Below, piece after piece: positions 1 to 11,673 of a stretch of 64,000 nucleotides of DNA. The stretch lies in the NCBI RefSeq assembly GCF_021155765.1, contig NC_060112.1:13330001-13394000 (forward strand), read 5' to 3'. Positions within the stretch are counted from its first letter, which is position 1; each line of letters opens with the position of its first letter. The position numbers and the translations under genes are program-made. The notes below the pieces were generated by a model. That model saw nothing but the letters and a program-made list of their open reading frames with translations. It did not search any database and was not told the DNA's origin. The stretch is from Diprion similis. Taxonomy: Eukaryota > Arthropoda > Insecta > Hymenoptera > Diprionidae.

Positions 1-147
1 ATTCTTTACAGAAATAGATTAAGCAGCTCTAACCATTGTTGAGTAGGATCATTTCGTCGCACAACTACTGTTGTACTTAATTTGACATGACGTACTTTAT
101 TGTTTTTTTTTTGTTTTTGTTCTATCGGTACTATTGATGTGTTACAG

Positions 148-1326
148 ATCTTGAAGAATTTTCGTTCTTCGCTGATTCCAGCACATTCGATATCTCATAG
201 ATCATTTCTTTATTGGATTACAATCATGTTCAACAGGTAGGTATATCGACGAATATCACTCAAATCTTTAATAATTTAAAAATGAATATTTTGTAAGGTA
301 ATGCGTGGAAGTATTATATATAGTATATATTGGATAAAATGCAAAGAAGTCATGCGAGCAATGTATGCATCTATCGCTAACTTTTTTTTTTAAGTATGAA
401 TAGATACATTCAATTGAATTTTATTTTATAGCCAACTTATCGTGGTGCTGAATGATTACCTTGAGAGAATGGCAAATACTTAGTTCTCAAGAATTGGTTA
501 TTTAAAGGGTGGATGAAAAAAGAGTTAAGGAAGTTGGTCCTGACCGAGCCTGTGCTGAATGGCTGTTAAGAAATGGAGCTGCAGTTAAATGGAGAGAGGA
601 TGGAAGTATTCTGTCAGACTACAATGCTCTTTCCTCGTTGGAAGAACCGCAGAAACATATCGAAGCAGTTGATGCTACCGATTCTTCTATTAGCTATCAT
701 GGATTTCCACATTTCCGTGAGTTAATTGATACCTGAAGATTGCTTCAATAGCAGGTTTTCAAGCCAATGACTTGGAAATTGATTTTCTTTTTGTTTCTCT
801 GGTTTGAACATATTCCACTTATGCAGGAAGTAAGAGCACTTATGTTTAATTGTAATGAAATTTATCATTTTATATTCAACACTATGTGATCTCATTAAAA
901 TTTAGATGGATGCAATTACATAAATGAAGTCAAGCTGGTCAACTGTACTTACGTTGAGGATCCAGCTATCCCCTACCTTGCTATACTCAAAAATACTTTG
1001 AAGCATCTTGAGATAAGTAACTGCCTTAATATTTCAGAGAAGGCTCTATTCGATCTGGATAAACTCACGTATGTATTCATTTTACTTCAAATTACGTCAA
1101 AGTTGATCTCTTGTACTCCTAATTTGTGTAAAAAATATCCCACGATTTTTTTTCAATGTACCTTCATAACTATGAATCCTCTTTTTTCACCCCAAATTTT
1201 TATCAATGAAATTTCAGAAATTTGAAGAAGCTGGAGCTTAGGGATATGCCGCAAGTCAAGAATAAAAGTGAAGTTTTAGAAAAGCTTACCAAGTCTTTGC
1301 CAGATTGTAACGTTATTTTTACATGA
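148..1326 (+). CDS. DMAC2L: DMAC2L / ATP5S-like (ATP synthase factor B) protein, 5' end incomplete
   Basis: Coding exons read as 148-236, 508-716, 906-1068 and 1218-1326; phases agree and every intron is GT-AG. They encode about 189 residues, close to the roughly 200 of the family. The first exon gives a basic, Ser-rich, mitochondrial-presequence-like stretch (RSFLYWITIMFNR) that joins the hallmark VDEKRVKEVGPDRACAEWLL. Next comes DATDSSI, then short leucine-rich repeats (INEVKLVNCTYVED, LKHLEISNCLNIS, LKKLELRDMPQV). Family knowledge: a mitochondrial inner-membrane/matrix LRR protein linked to coupling of ATP synthase and related to the complex I assembly factor DMAC2. No in-frame ATG is present in the first exon after the putative acceptor at 146-147, so the start codon probably sits in an exon further 5', perhaps outside the window. 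Identity is strong; the extreme N-terminus is unresolved. Confidence 0.88.
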
Positions 1327-1346
1327 GATTTGTCTGTGTAACATAA

Positions 1347-1463
1347 TTTACTTTGCAAATATTTATATATGAGTGTAGGACGCCTAGAAATAAACTGTTA
1401 TCCGTCGAAAGTGATATACTTTACAAATATTTATATATAACTGTTGGCCGCCTAGAAATAAAC
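1347..1463 (+). repeat. Tandem duplication carrying two poly(A) signals
   Basis: Two copies of a roughly 49-base segment lie at 1347-1395 and 1415-1463, a period of 68. Each has an AT-rich part (CAAATATTTATATAT) followed by CGCCTAGAAATAAAC. Each copy holds an AATAAA signal, at 1389-1394 and 1457-1462, just after the DMAC2L stop codon. Either could serve as the polyadenylation signal of that gene. Confidence 0.8.
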
Positions 1464-2621
1464 AAATCATCGTAATAACCACTGGAGCGATGTGTCTTTT
1501 ACTTTATGATATTACTGGTACATACTTAACTATAACTTAGACCATATTATTATGGACAATCCCCCAAAAATACCTTAGGTGCTAAAACCTTGCACAAAGT
1601 ACATACGTATAGTGTAGTGCAAACAATTGACAAAAATTTACTTTGGAACTTAGGAACCAAAATAATAAATCGCAAAAGACTCATTTCAAAAAATGACCAA
1701 ATATATACTGGCAAAAATACCTTTACCTAAAGGAAATGTTGAAATTAATCCTTACTGCTAAGTACGTAACTTTATCTCAAAAATGAAAAATTACGCAAAA
1801 TTACGCATAAATAAGTTATTGTACCTGGTGGATTTTTTTGGAAGGATTTGAATTGTTTTTGAAATAAAATGATATTTCTAACCGCATCATATTTACGTAT
1901 ATTACTGGATTATCTGACAATGAGCTACACATGTTGATAATCATCATCGAATGAAGTAAGTAAAAAAAGTTTTTAAAAATCTAAAGTCTTAATAAATGAT
2001 AAAGCTCGAATATCTGAGCACTGTCAACGCCTAAGAATAGGCATCAGAAAATTTGAATTCACGCGGCACCGACGATTGCCGGAGAAGCCCGAAAGCTTGA
2101 ATTCCAAGTTATGATTTCAAGTAAAGTTATGGTATGCAAATAAACGTAATACCAAAGTAAAATGACGTTTACTTGTAATTTAACCAAAAACGCCCGATGG
2201 ATTTGAGCGTTGATAGTGACGGTAAATTAAAGCATTACTTTGTTGTAGCTTTATGTCAGTTCTATGCCAACAATGTTCAGAATACCACCTTTATACCGGA
2301 CAATATAATCACAATTCATACATAACCTAAACTTCCATATATCTAACAGTTTTATTTAGATACCGCGTTTATATTTAATGAATAAATTCTCTCGCTCTGT
2401 GATGAAGAAATAAGATTCAAGTGCTGATTAAAGCAATAAAATTTCCGCATTGTATTGAATCAACTTACATTTTGATTGTTGAATTGAGGTTATGATTTTG
2501 TGTGTTGTTAGTATATTGTCAAAGAACTAGTTCGTATACGTTGCAAATGATTTTTAAATATCCTGTGATCATTTTTCGGTTTTAGTGCTCGTGGAATTCG
2601 ACAAACGGAAACAGGATAACC
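1464..2621. other. Intergenic region between DMAC2L and kanadaptin
   Basis: AT-rich DNA without a convincing exon, RNA gene or repeat family. The last 150 bases should contain the kanadaptin promoter and 5' UTR. No TATA box or other core element can be assigned with confidence. Confidence 0.5.
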
Positions 2622-2702
2622 TTGCATGCGAAGCTAAGTCGGCAGCAACTATATCTTCAACTACATAGAATAATCTATTATCAGGTGATTCGTTTCACTG
2701 AC

Positions 2703-5700
2703 ATGGATCTAATGGATTGTGAACCTCTGAACAATACTAGAGAAGAACAAATAAATGATGTCAATATGATTGCCGTCAAAGACTGCTTACCACTGTCAAA
2801 GAAATTAGAAGAATCTGAGGAAACTGAGACTGCTCTGGATATTTCCAATGAATCAAAAATCACCGCAGTAGAAGGATCCATAAAAAATGACACCACAGAT
2901 CCATTGCTCGACAATGTTAGGAAAATGAATAGCATGGATATTGAAGGGGTGCAAAATATCATTAATGTCGATCAGAAAATTTCAGCCAGTAATTCGGTGG
3001 ATAAAAAAATACTGAATTTCAAAACTCCAAGCTTATTAATTGGCCCAAGGAAAGGAAAACCAGGAAAACTGCGTGACTTGACTTCTGCTTCATCTGTATT
3101 ATCTGAACTTGATAAGACTTTACCAAAAGTATCAGAGTCTGCGTCTAATAATGAAGAGGAATCTGGTAATAGCATGAAAACAGTTGATTCAGCTCATGAT
3201 GAGTCAAAATTAAAGAAACCATTATCACCCGCTGAAATAGCAAAAGAAAAGCAGGCAGTTTTACCTTACAAAGAGCCAATCTGGGGAGGATTGCCGGAAA
3301 AAAAATATAAATTAGAAGTGTTAAAATCTGGGGTGATTTTAGAGACTGTGGACTTGACGCTTAAAAGTTTCTATGTTTTGGGAAGACTACCGATTTGCGA
3401 TATCCCTTTGGCTCACCCTACCATTTCTAGATATCACGCTATAATTCAGTATAGATTGAAGGGAGATGAGAAAAATCCAGTAGGTTTGTATTTGTATGAT
3501 TTGGGAAGTACACATGGCAGCTTCTGGAACGGTCACCGAATGAAGCCGAACATGTATGTCAGAATACGCAGTGGTCATATGATAAGATTCGGATGTAGCC
3601 AGAGGAAATTTATCGTTCATGGACCCACGGAAGATGAGGAAGATGAAACCGAATTAACAGTTACAGAATTAAAGGTACAGTAAATGTTGGTACACTTGTT
3701 TTTTCTTCCACTTTCTTAACGCATCACTACCATCAGAAGTAAGTAATTTGACTAATGGTATTCGAGCACAAAAATAACGAATTTGATACAGACATAGTGC
3801 TCAAGTAATTAATGAAACACTTTTGTGCTATACTAATAGTTTTGATATAATTACAACTAGGTAGGGTTGTAGTTTGTTAGTTTATTGGTTTATCGATTCT
3901 TGAACGTTGATAATATATTTCGATATTTCAATTTAGTGGGTTGCATACAATTTTGTTTTTTGTAACAGGAACACCGGAGATTAGAATTAGAGGAGCGACA
4001 AAGAAAAGAGAAGGAAGAACAACTGCGAACAGAAGAAGAGGAAAGGTTAAGAAAAGAGAAAGAAGAAAATGAAGGAATAGATTGGGGGATGGGAGAGGAT
4101 GCAGATGAAGAGACAGATCTGTCCGAAAATCCTTATGCAGCTACAAATAACGAAGAATTGTTCTTAGATGATCCAAAAAAAACTCTAAGAGGATGGTTTG
4201 AAAGAGAGGGTTTCGAACTTCAGTACCAAACCGAGGAAAAAGGCATTGGGCAATTTCTTTGCTGGGTTGAGTAAGTTCAGAAGCATCTGTGCCGGATCAT
4301 TTTGTTTCCGTATCAATCAGGCTCATTATACAATTCGAAAAATAAAAATAATAAGAGTAGAAAATCAAATTTATTATTCAATCGTGAGGCATAGCTTTGA
4401 AAAAATGTAGAAGAAGAAACAACAGCTGTTCGGAGAATAATATTTATTTTCTAATCCTATTTTTGATTGAATTGTTTAATAGGCCTAATATCGATTGTTT
4501 TTGATTGAATATTCCTATGTGTAGAAAAGTATTTCTATGATTCTTGAATGTATTTCAGCCTTCCAATTGATAGTATAACTGGCAAGTCTGTACGAGCAGA
4601 AGCTCTGGTTAAGGGGAAAAAAAAGGAGTCCGTTATTCAATGTGCTCTGGAAGCTTGCAGAATCTTAGATAGGCATGGAGTACTTAGACAGGCACACCAT
4701 GGTAAAAAAAATTACAATTCATACATTCTGAAGCTTCAATTTGACCACTTCAAAGTCACGATCAATTTACCCAAACCACATATTTGATGGACACTAGTGA
4801 CATTCCTGGTAGCGCGTAACAGTCCATGCAACGGCTCAAAACAAGAAAAATGAACCAGAGAGAAAGCTGTTGCAGCTCGAAGATGTAACTGAATTTGGGA
4901 AATTTATTGAAATCGATAATTCTTTTGCAAAAACATTGACTAGAAAACTAGGCTCTTCATAGATACCAATGAAGAATTTGAATGAATGTTAATGGCAAAA
5001 GTTATCAATGAGTTTGACAACTTAGCAGTCAAGCATAGAGAAACTATATCAGTGAGCATTTCACATTTCATTTGGACTGGTAGTTGCTGCCATTGATGGC
5101 ACCTGTGTTGACCAAATACAGTATTTTAGCATATTGACTGTGGCCTACAGCTGACAGATTTAAAGGAGTCAGTTTAGAAAATACGATTCTGACTTCTGTC
5201 AATACAGCTTATTGAATTTCAGACAATCGTAAAGTTGTGAAATATCGATTTTTCATTCAAATGCAGCATGAAATCAATGTTATGAATTTCGATATCTTTC
5301 ATTTTTAGAGGCAAGAAAGAGGAAGGCTAAAAACTGGGAGGACGAAGACTTCTACGATTCAGATGAAGATAATTTCCTAGATAGAACGGGAGCAATTGAA
5401 AAGAAGCGCCTGCAGCGTATGCGAATTGCAGGAAAACTGGAAGATACAGTCGAAACCTACAATTCTCTGGTAAAAAACTTTTTACAGTGTTCAGTATTTT
5501 TGAGATTCATTGATTTTCATTTTTCTGCGTGAATATCATAATTCAGCATTTGACCGGCAAACAGAATTTCACTCGCTACATCCCAATAGGCGTAATAATA
5601 TTTTTGGTTCAGCGACTTGAGTAATCTTCGTATACTAGGCCGTATGAGAATTGTGTAATCAAATTATAAATAAATATAGTAACGCCGTACGTTACGAATG

Positions 5701-6906
5701 CTGCTAAAGTAGTTGATAATTATTAAATCACAGAGCCTGACATCAGAACAAACAAAAAATTCCTGACTTCATTTGTGACGTTAGGCTGTTTTTGAATTTG
5801 AATTGTTATTAGGCGATATTGGATTCACTAAATATGCTGTCACAAAATACTGTTATTAACTGTTCTGCCTTTTGTAGCTGGAGAAACACAGAGTAGTAGC
5901 GAAACAAATTACGAATATTGAAAATGATCTACGAAATGCACAACGACAGAAAGCTTTGGATCCTGAAAGTTCAGATGAAGATGCACTGGACGCATTCATG
6001 TCAAATTTAAAAACCGTTGCACTCAATAAGAGTGAAATTGTAAAAATGAAAATGGAATTGCAAACACTTCGAAAGGAGGAGAACCGACTGATAAATTTAG
6101 TAAACATTGCTAAGCCTGCTAATTTACCACCACTAAAACCCCAAACATCCTTGGAATCTACAGATCCAGAGAACATACAAAGTGCAAAATCATTACCCAT
6201 GATTGGCAATAGGAAAAAATTCAAAGTTTTGGTAAGTTTGAATCCCTTGACTCGTCCTTTATATTCCTGATTTACTTTGAATTTTACTCATTCATGCATT
6301 TTACACCCTAGATCTGATGATTCATAACTTTGTTTTGTAAATTATAATAATAAAGTAACTGTTGCCTATTCAATACTGGAAAAATTAAGTAAATAAAAAA
6401 CCACTCATTGCTTTCAGAAAAGTGATATAAAATCGGCTGGAAGCTCATTAAGTGCTACTCACGGAGAAAATGAGGAAAATGAAGATGATGATAAACCAGA
6501 GAACGAAAAAGAAGTTGTTAATGCCAGATTAATAGAGGCTTATAAATTGAATCTGACAGAAAGTTGTACATTAGGCGATGGCGAGTGTACTGAAACTGGG
6601 AGCAGTATCTTAGAAAGTGGTACTAGAAGGGAATCCGAGAGAAATAATGAAGATCAAAACCGTATGGACTGCTCCTCTGAAGCAAAGTCTTTAGAAAAAG
6701 AAGATAAAACAAGAGAAGAAGTTGAGGTGCAAAAACGGAAGCGGAAAAATCAGAAACGAATACAGCAAAGGTTGGAGAAGGCAGAGAAGGACAAGCAAAA
6801 AGGCTATGAACAAGACACGTACAAGGAGGATTATTCGATGTGGGTACCTCCGGAAAATCAAACTGGCGACGGAAAAACTAATCTTAACGATAAGTTTGGA
6901 TATTAA
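2703..6906 (+). CDS. SLC4A1AP: Kanadaptin (SLC4A1-adaptor protein), FHA-domain protein
   Basis: Six exons: 2703-3674, 3969-4270, 4559-4701, 5309-5469, 5878-6231 and 6418-6906, all with GT-AG introns and consistent phases, giving 806 residues (vertebrate kanadaptin is close to 800). After an acidic, low-complexity N-terminus, the family motif YKEPIWGG precedes an FHA domain at about 222-310. Its binding residues are visible in [18 protein letters not shown] and [14 protein letters not shown] Glu/Arg/Lys-rich helix follows (about 325-365), then a dsRBD-like module (about 395-475, [11 protein letters not shown] to [14 protein letters not shown]). The signature [15 protein letters not shown] and the C-terminal [15 protein letters not shown], ending KFGY, are kanadaptin hallmarks. 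Family knowledge: a largely nuclear protein first found as an adaptor for the anion exchanger kAE1, later linked to spliceosomal and RNA-processing complexes; FHA domains bind phosphothreonine. The open frame continues 5' to an ATG at 2622, adding 27 residues. I prefer 2703 because the extension does not look conserved and may be 5' UTR. Confidence 0.93.
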
Positions 6907-7169
6907 TCATTTGAAATTCTTGTATAATATTCGGCCAACTACTAAAAGTACGTCGATAATACCTACGTTTCGTTAAATGTAGCTTACTTGACAGTCGGGT
7001 AGCGTTTCCAAATTACATGGAACTTGTTCATTTATGAATTTATAGACGTGTACTACATGAGAATAGTACACAAAAACTGTAAATTAAGGATAAGACTAGT
7101 GATTATTGCAGTTTCTGCGATCACATATCTCATAATCATTTTGTAAATACGAACGAATTTTTATCGTTG

Positions 7170-7175
7170 AATAAA
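7170..7175 (+). terminator. Poly(A) signal AATAAA, kanadaptin
   Basis: Canonical AATAAA 264 bases after the kanadaptin stop codon, in AT-rich sequence. It is the first AATAAA past the stop on this strand. Confidence 0.6.
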
Positions 7176-8000
7176 TGGATTCGTTATGAAGCATTTTTAT
7201 CTATGCCACTTGTTTTTAATCATGGCCGCCACTATTGTCTACTTTATCTAGAATATGCTGCAACTGCATGTAAATAAAATGTGATGAAGACTATAAACTA
7301 AAAATACCTGGATGATGAATTTACAGAAGATATCCTTAGTAGCTGTAGTAAGTAATCCCTGTAAGGCAGGTTCGTATCACCACAAACATTACACTTATTA
7401 ACAACTGGGCTGATACAAAATAATCCACAAAACACCAAGCACTTTGTGAAATGTTGTCTACATTTATGAAATATTTTAGTATTCACAACAACGAGTTTGA
7501 ACCGCACTAGGAAAATTCCGTTTGATGGTTTAGTTGACAAATAGTACCGTAGAAGAATATAACTTTTCAAAAAGCACATATTAATTAAACAGTGAATTCA
7601 AGTTCATTCATATTCTTGTTTTTTTCTGAACACTGCACTATTGGAATATACCGAATTCTAATTTTCCCGCAGTTACGAGCTGCAATAACTCCAGCCAACA
7701 AAAGACGAGCGAGAAGTCGGCCAATCGGAGTTTCCGCGACGGTCGCTGACACTGAACTGGCTGGATTTTCACGGGCAGCAAAATGCTGCGGCAGAATTTT
7801 GCGACCGCAGCGCCGCCACACTGCGACACTCCATAGCGGCAGCAGAGCTCTGCTTGTGTATAGTAAATGCTACAAATTATTTATGAAATAAGATAGATTG
7901 ATGAACGTGACAACTCATGGAGGATTCCTTTCACCATGATCTGGTTTATGGTCGCTGTGCTTTGCTGTTACCATGGCTGCATTCAAGACTCTCCTATCAT

Positions 8001-8134
8001 GGATGCGTTCCGAAATTAGTTCCCAGTGCCCAGTGCAGCGATCTTTTGTCTCTCTTGCGCTGTCGGATTTGTGACTAGCTCTGTCTCTGTCCTAGGGAGT
8101 TTTAGCACTGCCAGTTAATTTCGGAATGCACCCC
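8001..8134. mobile_element. MITE-like element with about 29-bp terminal inverted repeats
   Basis: The left end (8001-8029, core GTTCCGAAATTAG) is repeated inverted at the right end (8105-8134, core TTAATTTCGGAAT) with a few mismatches. Both inner ends read GCACTG/CAGTGC. At 134 bases, with no coding capacity and a short non-repetitive centre, it looks like a non-autonomous DNA transposon. Target-site duplication is at most a short AT/CAT and is not decisive. It lies about 270 bases upstream of the SelS start codon. Confidence 0.6.
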
Positions 8135-8402
8135 ATATTGTAGCCGGGAATATCATTGTGTCTCTATCACACCGTTAGAATAAACAAGGGTACAAGATGT
8201 TGAAATGTTTATCTGAACTGAACGCAACCAGCGATCATTTATGATGAAAATGCAGTATGATATTAAGCAAGCATGGCGACGTGCCATGTTGTTGAATGTC
8301 ATCATAAGCTAGACTGACGTTGGTAAAACGTGATTTACGTGACTGTTGTCAAAGGCTCATCAATAGTGAATGGTTCCGCAACAATACCCGAAACCTTCCA
8401 AA

Positions 8403-9882
8403 ATGTTCGACGTATATTCCTTCATGGAAAGTGGTGCGTATCGAACCGGAGTACAGTTTTTATTACGATATCCACAGTTAGGGCCTGAGTTTAGGTTAAG
8501 TTCGCTAACGTACTTTTACTCTTGTCTAAATCCACAGACTCTGTAAATATGTATGTGCAATCACGTAAACATAGTACGTTTATCTTTCCGGAAGGCTTTT
8601 CTTCATTCGACATTTGCTTGTTGTTAATATTAACCTCATTCCTGTCTTTATATCCATATGTGTATTCATTTATATGATACTATGAAACCGTAGTCTTGAG
8701 GAAACCTCTCATTGGAGGCATTGGTCTAAGATAGGCAAACATAGCCTACAGTAGTTTGATTTGAAGCTACCTTGTTGTACGACTTTCATAGGCCATCAAT
8801 TTCTATAATTCCATCTTTTTTATTCTATTCACTAGCGAGAGAGGCGATCATTCCATTGGCGTGGTACATCGTTGCAGCTATAGTTGTTTTACTCTACCTT
8901 CAGCCATATATCAAGAAAAAGTATAACAGCTGGAGACATAAAAAAGATGAATTCGAATATTCAGCAAAATACCACAAAGGCAAGTACAAATTTAAGTCAT
9001 GCAATGTCTTTAGCCGAATTTTTAGTAACAGGTAGAGCCGTTCTACTGCATTTTTTATTTCTTGGCAGTGAGTTGATTTTCTGTAATTTCGATGCCATAT
9101 GTTGAGATTGTGAATCTAATGAATATTTGTTTTCTCTTCTCCTTAGACTCTGATATGTTTCAACAGAGACAAACTGCAATGGAAGCTGCAAGATTAAGAA
9201 TGCAGGCTCAATATATACAAGATGCTGAAAAAGCAAGACAGCGAGAACAAGAGGTAGTTTGTTAAAACTTTTATGTATAAATCTAGACTATGGAGAAGTG
9301 TTGTTTCATTACTATCTTCTCAGTTTAACTTGTTCAGTATTAACAATGAATAGTAGTTGTAAAAAACTCTAAATACCTTGTCTAGTAGTTACACTTTCAA
9401 ATACAGTGTTGCGAAATTAGTTATAATCAAATTATTGTACATTTACAGCGAATCGAAAAGAAAAAGCAAGCGTTGATGGAGCTTACAGAAGGAATAGAAA
9501 TAGGTAAAAAATTGGGATATGCAGATGGCAATGGTTCTGCATCAGGCTCAAAGCCTAGCTCAAAGTCCAGTTCAAAGTCACTCAAATCAGGTAAATATGT
9601 ACATTCTAATTCGAAACAGTTATCCTAGATATGAATATACATGAGAATCGAGCTTGTATTTTTTCTTCCAGACAGAAGTATTCAATCAATTCAGCATTAA
9701 TATGCATAATGATTCATGATTACGAAGCATAGATATTTCGGCAACTCAACAATAATTTTTTCGTGTAATTGGTATCTAAATGTTTGTTATTTTTCATAGA
9801 ATACAATCCGCTAATGGGTGAAACCAGTCGTGGGTATCGAGCACCGAAAAGAAGTTGCTGTGGAAAAGGTGGTTGCGGTTAA
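8403..9882 (+). CDS. SELENOS: Selenoprotein S / VIMP homologue, cysteine form
   Basis: Exons 8403-8433, 8836-8979, 9147-9253, 9449-9590 and 9800-9882 encode 168 residues; an in-frame ATG at 8370 would add 11. A membrane segment (IIPLAWYIVAAIVVLLYL, about residues 15-35) precedes the family's basic coiled-coil (KKKYNSWRHKKDEFEYSAKY, then QRQTAMEAARLRMQAQY). Next come a Ser/Lys-rich linker and the conserved YNPLMGE. The end is RSCCGKGGCG, where vertebrate SelS ends GGUG: the selenocysteine position is Cys. Family knowledge: an ER membrane protein that recruits p97/VCP to Derlin complexes in ER-associated degradation, with a reductase-like tail. Intron 2 needs a GC donor (AAAG|GCAAGT at 8980), because the nearby GT gives an immediate stop. 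The first exon is the least certain part; its phase fits exon 2 exactly and gives a plausible short luminal N-terminus. Confidence 0.9.
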
Positions 9883-10038
9883 TTCTCACACTTTTAGACA
9901 TAAATTATTACACGAACTCAATTAATAACCTAAGAGTTGTATGATCTATTAGGCAATTGATTTTAATTATATCAATTTAAAAGTAATATTACTTAATCGA
10001 TTTTTCGGTATATGGTGGTTATTTAACAAATCAAACAT

Positions 10039-10335
10039 AATAAACTACAGGTAACTGCTCTTACTTGTTCTTTTTTTGATACGACATGAATTTAAATAGT
10101 TAGGCGACTCTTCTGATAATTTATGTAAAATTTTTTGTTATTGCTTTGTTAGATCTTTAGATTTTTATGAATTTGTACTAAACGAAATGAAGCAACTACT
10201 GCTTGATTACTTAATTTGTATTCTAACTTGAATTTCACTACAGTTTCAGAATCTAACATATTAACTCTGAATAGGATACACTCTAGTTTTTAATTTGATC
10301 AAATTATTGTATATTTGTAACCTAAGTGCAATAAA
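10039..10335 (+). terminator. Poly(A) signals downstream of the SelS homologue
   Basis: AATAAA occurs at 10039-10044 and again at 10330-10335, 157 and 448 bases after the SelS stop codon. Alternative 3' ends are possible; which one is used cannot be told from sequence. Confidence 0.45.
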
Positions 10336-11590
10336 GCGGTGTAAAAAATCCTCCAACATGATTATTTTTGTTCATTATCTGTGCATGAGCTGTCTTATGT
10401 TCAAAGTAGGTATTTTTTATGGTTTCGTTCTGTTCTTGGCTGTTAAAATTTTGTAGAATTGTGCTGTTCTTTCAACAATAGTCAAATTTTCGACTAAGCT
10501 GATTGCTTGTATTATATTGGTTTCGTACTTGGTAAGTTTGAATAGTAGAATTTAAATAATTATATTTATATTACATACCTGCGCTAATTTACGCCTGATA
10601 GAAAAGAATGTAAAAGTCGACGTCGGTTTCTTGACCTTCGATTTAACATGATGAACGGTAACTACGATTTTTTTCTAACATTACTTTTATTAATCATTAT
10701 CGGTATAATATGCAGTGATATATATACGTAGTACTTGACAATAGCGATTGTTATAAATTATCTACAATTCTTGTATGTGTATGCGGGCGTGTGTGTATGT
10801 ATGCATGTTGTGTGTGTATTTTCACAGTTACATGTTTCTTTAACCGTCGCAACTATAAAAGGTTGTTACCGTCAATCATTAACGAATAATTGATCACCGT
10901 TTTAATAATAAATAAATTATTATCTATATGAAACATCCACATTATTATCCTTTCGTAATATATACAGGGTGTAAAGTAATAAAATGAAGGTAAGATCAAA
11001 AAAAAGAAAATAAATTGTTTAAATTAAAAATAAAAACACTTATCAGCCTTTGATTACACTTACGAGCTAATCTCGCAAAGTAATTACAGTAGCCCTTTTA
11101 CAAACAATCAACCATAAATTTCAGCAATCCGTACTAAATTTTTTCTCAACTTCTTACAATGATATGGATTATTTTTATGTACCCCTAGCTTGCGAGTCGC
11201 CAGGCATAATTTATAATCATAGTTTTACAATAGTTCCATGAATTTTGAACATTCTATAGCTGTATGGAGCGCATTCGTGTCAAAAATTATATTTTTATAA
11301 AATTTAATTTAAAAATAACGGTGGGTGTAGTGAAATAAAGATAATTGAATACATACTAATGTTCGTCTCATGAAACAATTTGCGCAAAATTCACAGGACT
11401 TATATTTGATGGCAAAATTTGGCTGAATAACTCTAAAAATACAGATTACATTACTTAAGTTTTTTAACGTTAGTATGATGAGCCCTGTAGAGACCCACCA
11501 ATTGTGTGCGAGTTATGTTTTACCGCAAGGCTTGATTTGACAGAACTTTTACTCTATCGAGTTTAATCATATCTATTTAACAAAACAGTA

Positions 11591-11673
11591 AAACCATCGC
11601 TTCAACCTTTCAAAGACAGCAAATTATAAAAATAATACATTATTCTCCCTTATTTGCATTGAGGCGATGGTTT
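11591..11673. repeat. Inverted repeat / hairpin
   Basis: AAACCATCGCTTCAA at 11591-11605 pairs with TTGAGGCGATGGTTT at 11659-11673 over 15 positions with one G-T type mismatch, leaving a loop of about 53 bases. It lies in the possible 3' UTR of robo on the minus strand. Confidence 0.6.

Larger units (their letters stand above)
6907..8369. other. Kanadaptin 3' UTR and upstream region of the SelS homologue
   Basis: It starts with the kanadaptin 3' UTR and is then AT-rich. A GC- and CpG-rich island of about 200 bases lies at 7670-7860, with an ATTGG (CCAAT-type) motif and a short hairpin at 7778-7802. A MITE-like element sits at 8001-8134. Overlapping open frames on both strands of the GC-rich island resemble no protein I know. 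The SelS promoter and 5' UTR should be in the last few hundred bases. Confidence 0.5.

Noticed and set aside
4800..5240. Possible decayed transposase in kanadaptin intron 3 (short AAIDGT-like match near 5090)
   Set aside because: The match is only a few residues, interrupted by stops, and no terminal repeats were found; chance is as likely.
7585..7891. Overlapping plus and minus frames in the GC-rich island
   Set aside because: Three frames open at once on both strands, with no domain, indicates composition rather than coding.
8772..8835. ATG at 8772 as the start of the SelS homologue
   Set aside because: The residues before AREAIIPLAW are not family-like, while the exon at 8403-8433 joins the acceptor at 8835 in exact phase.
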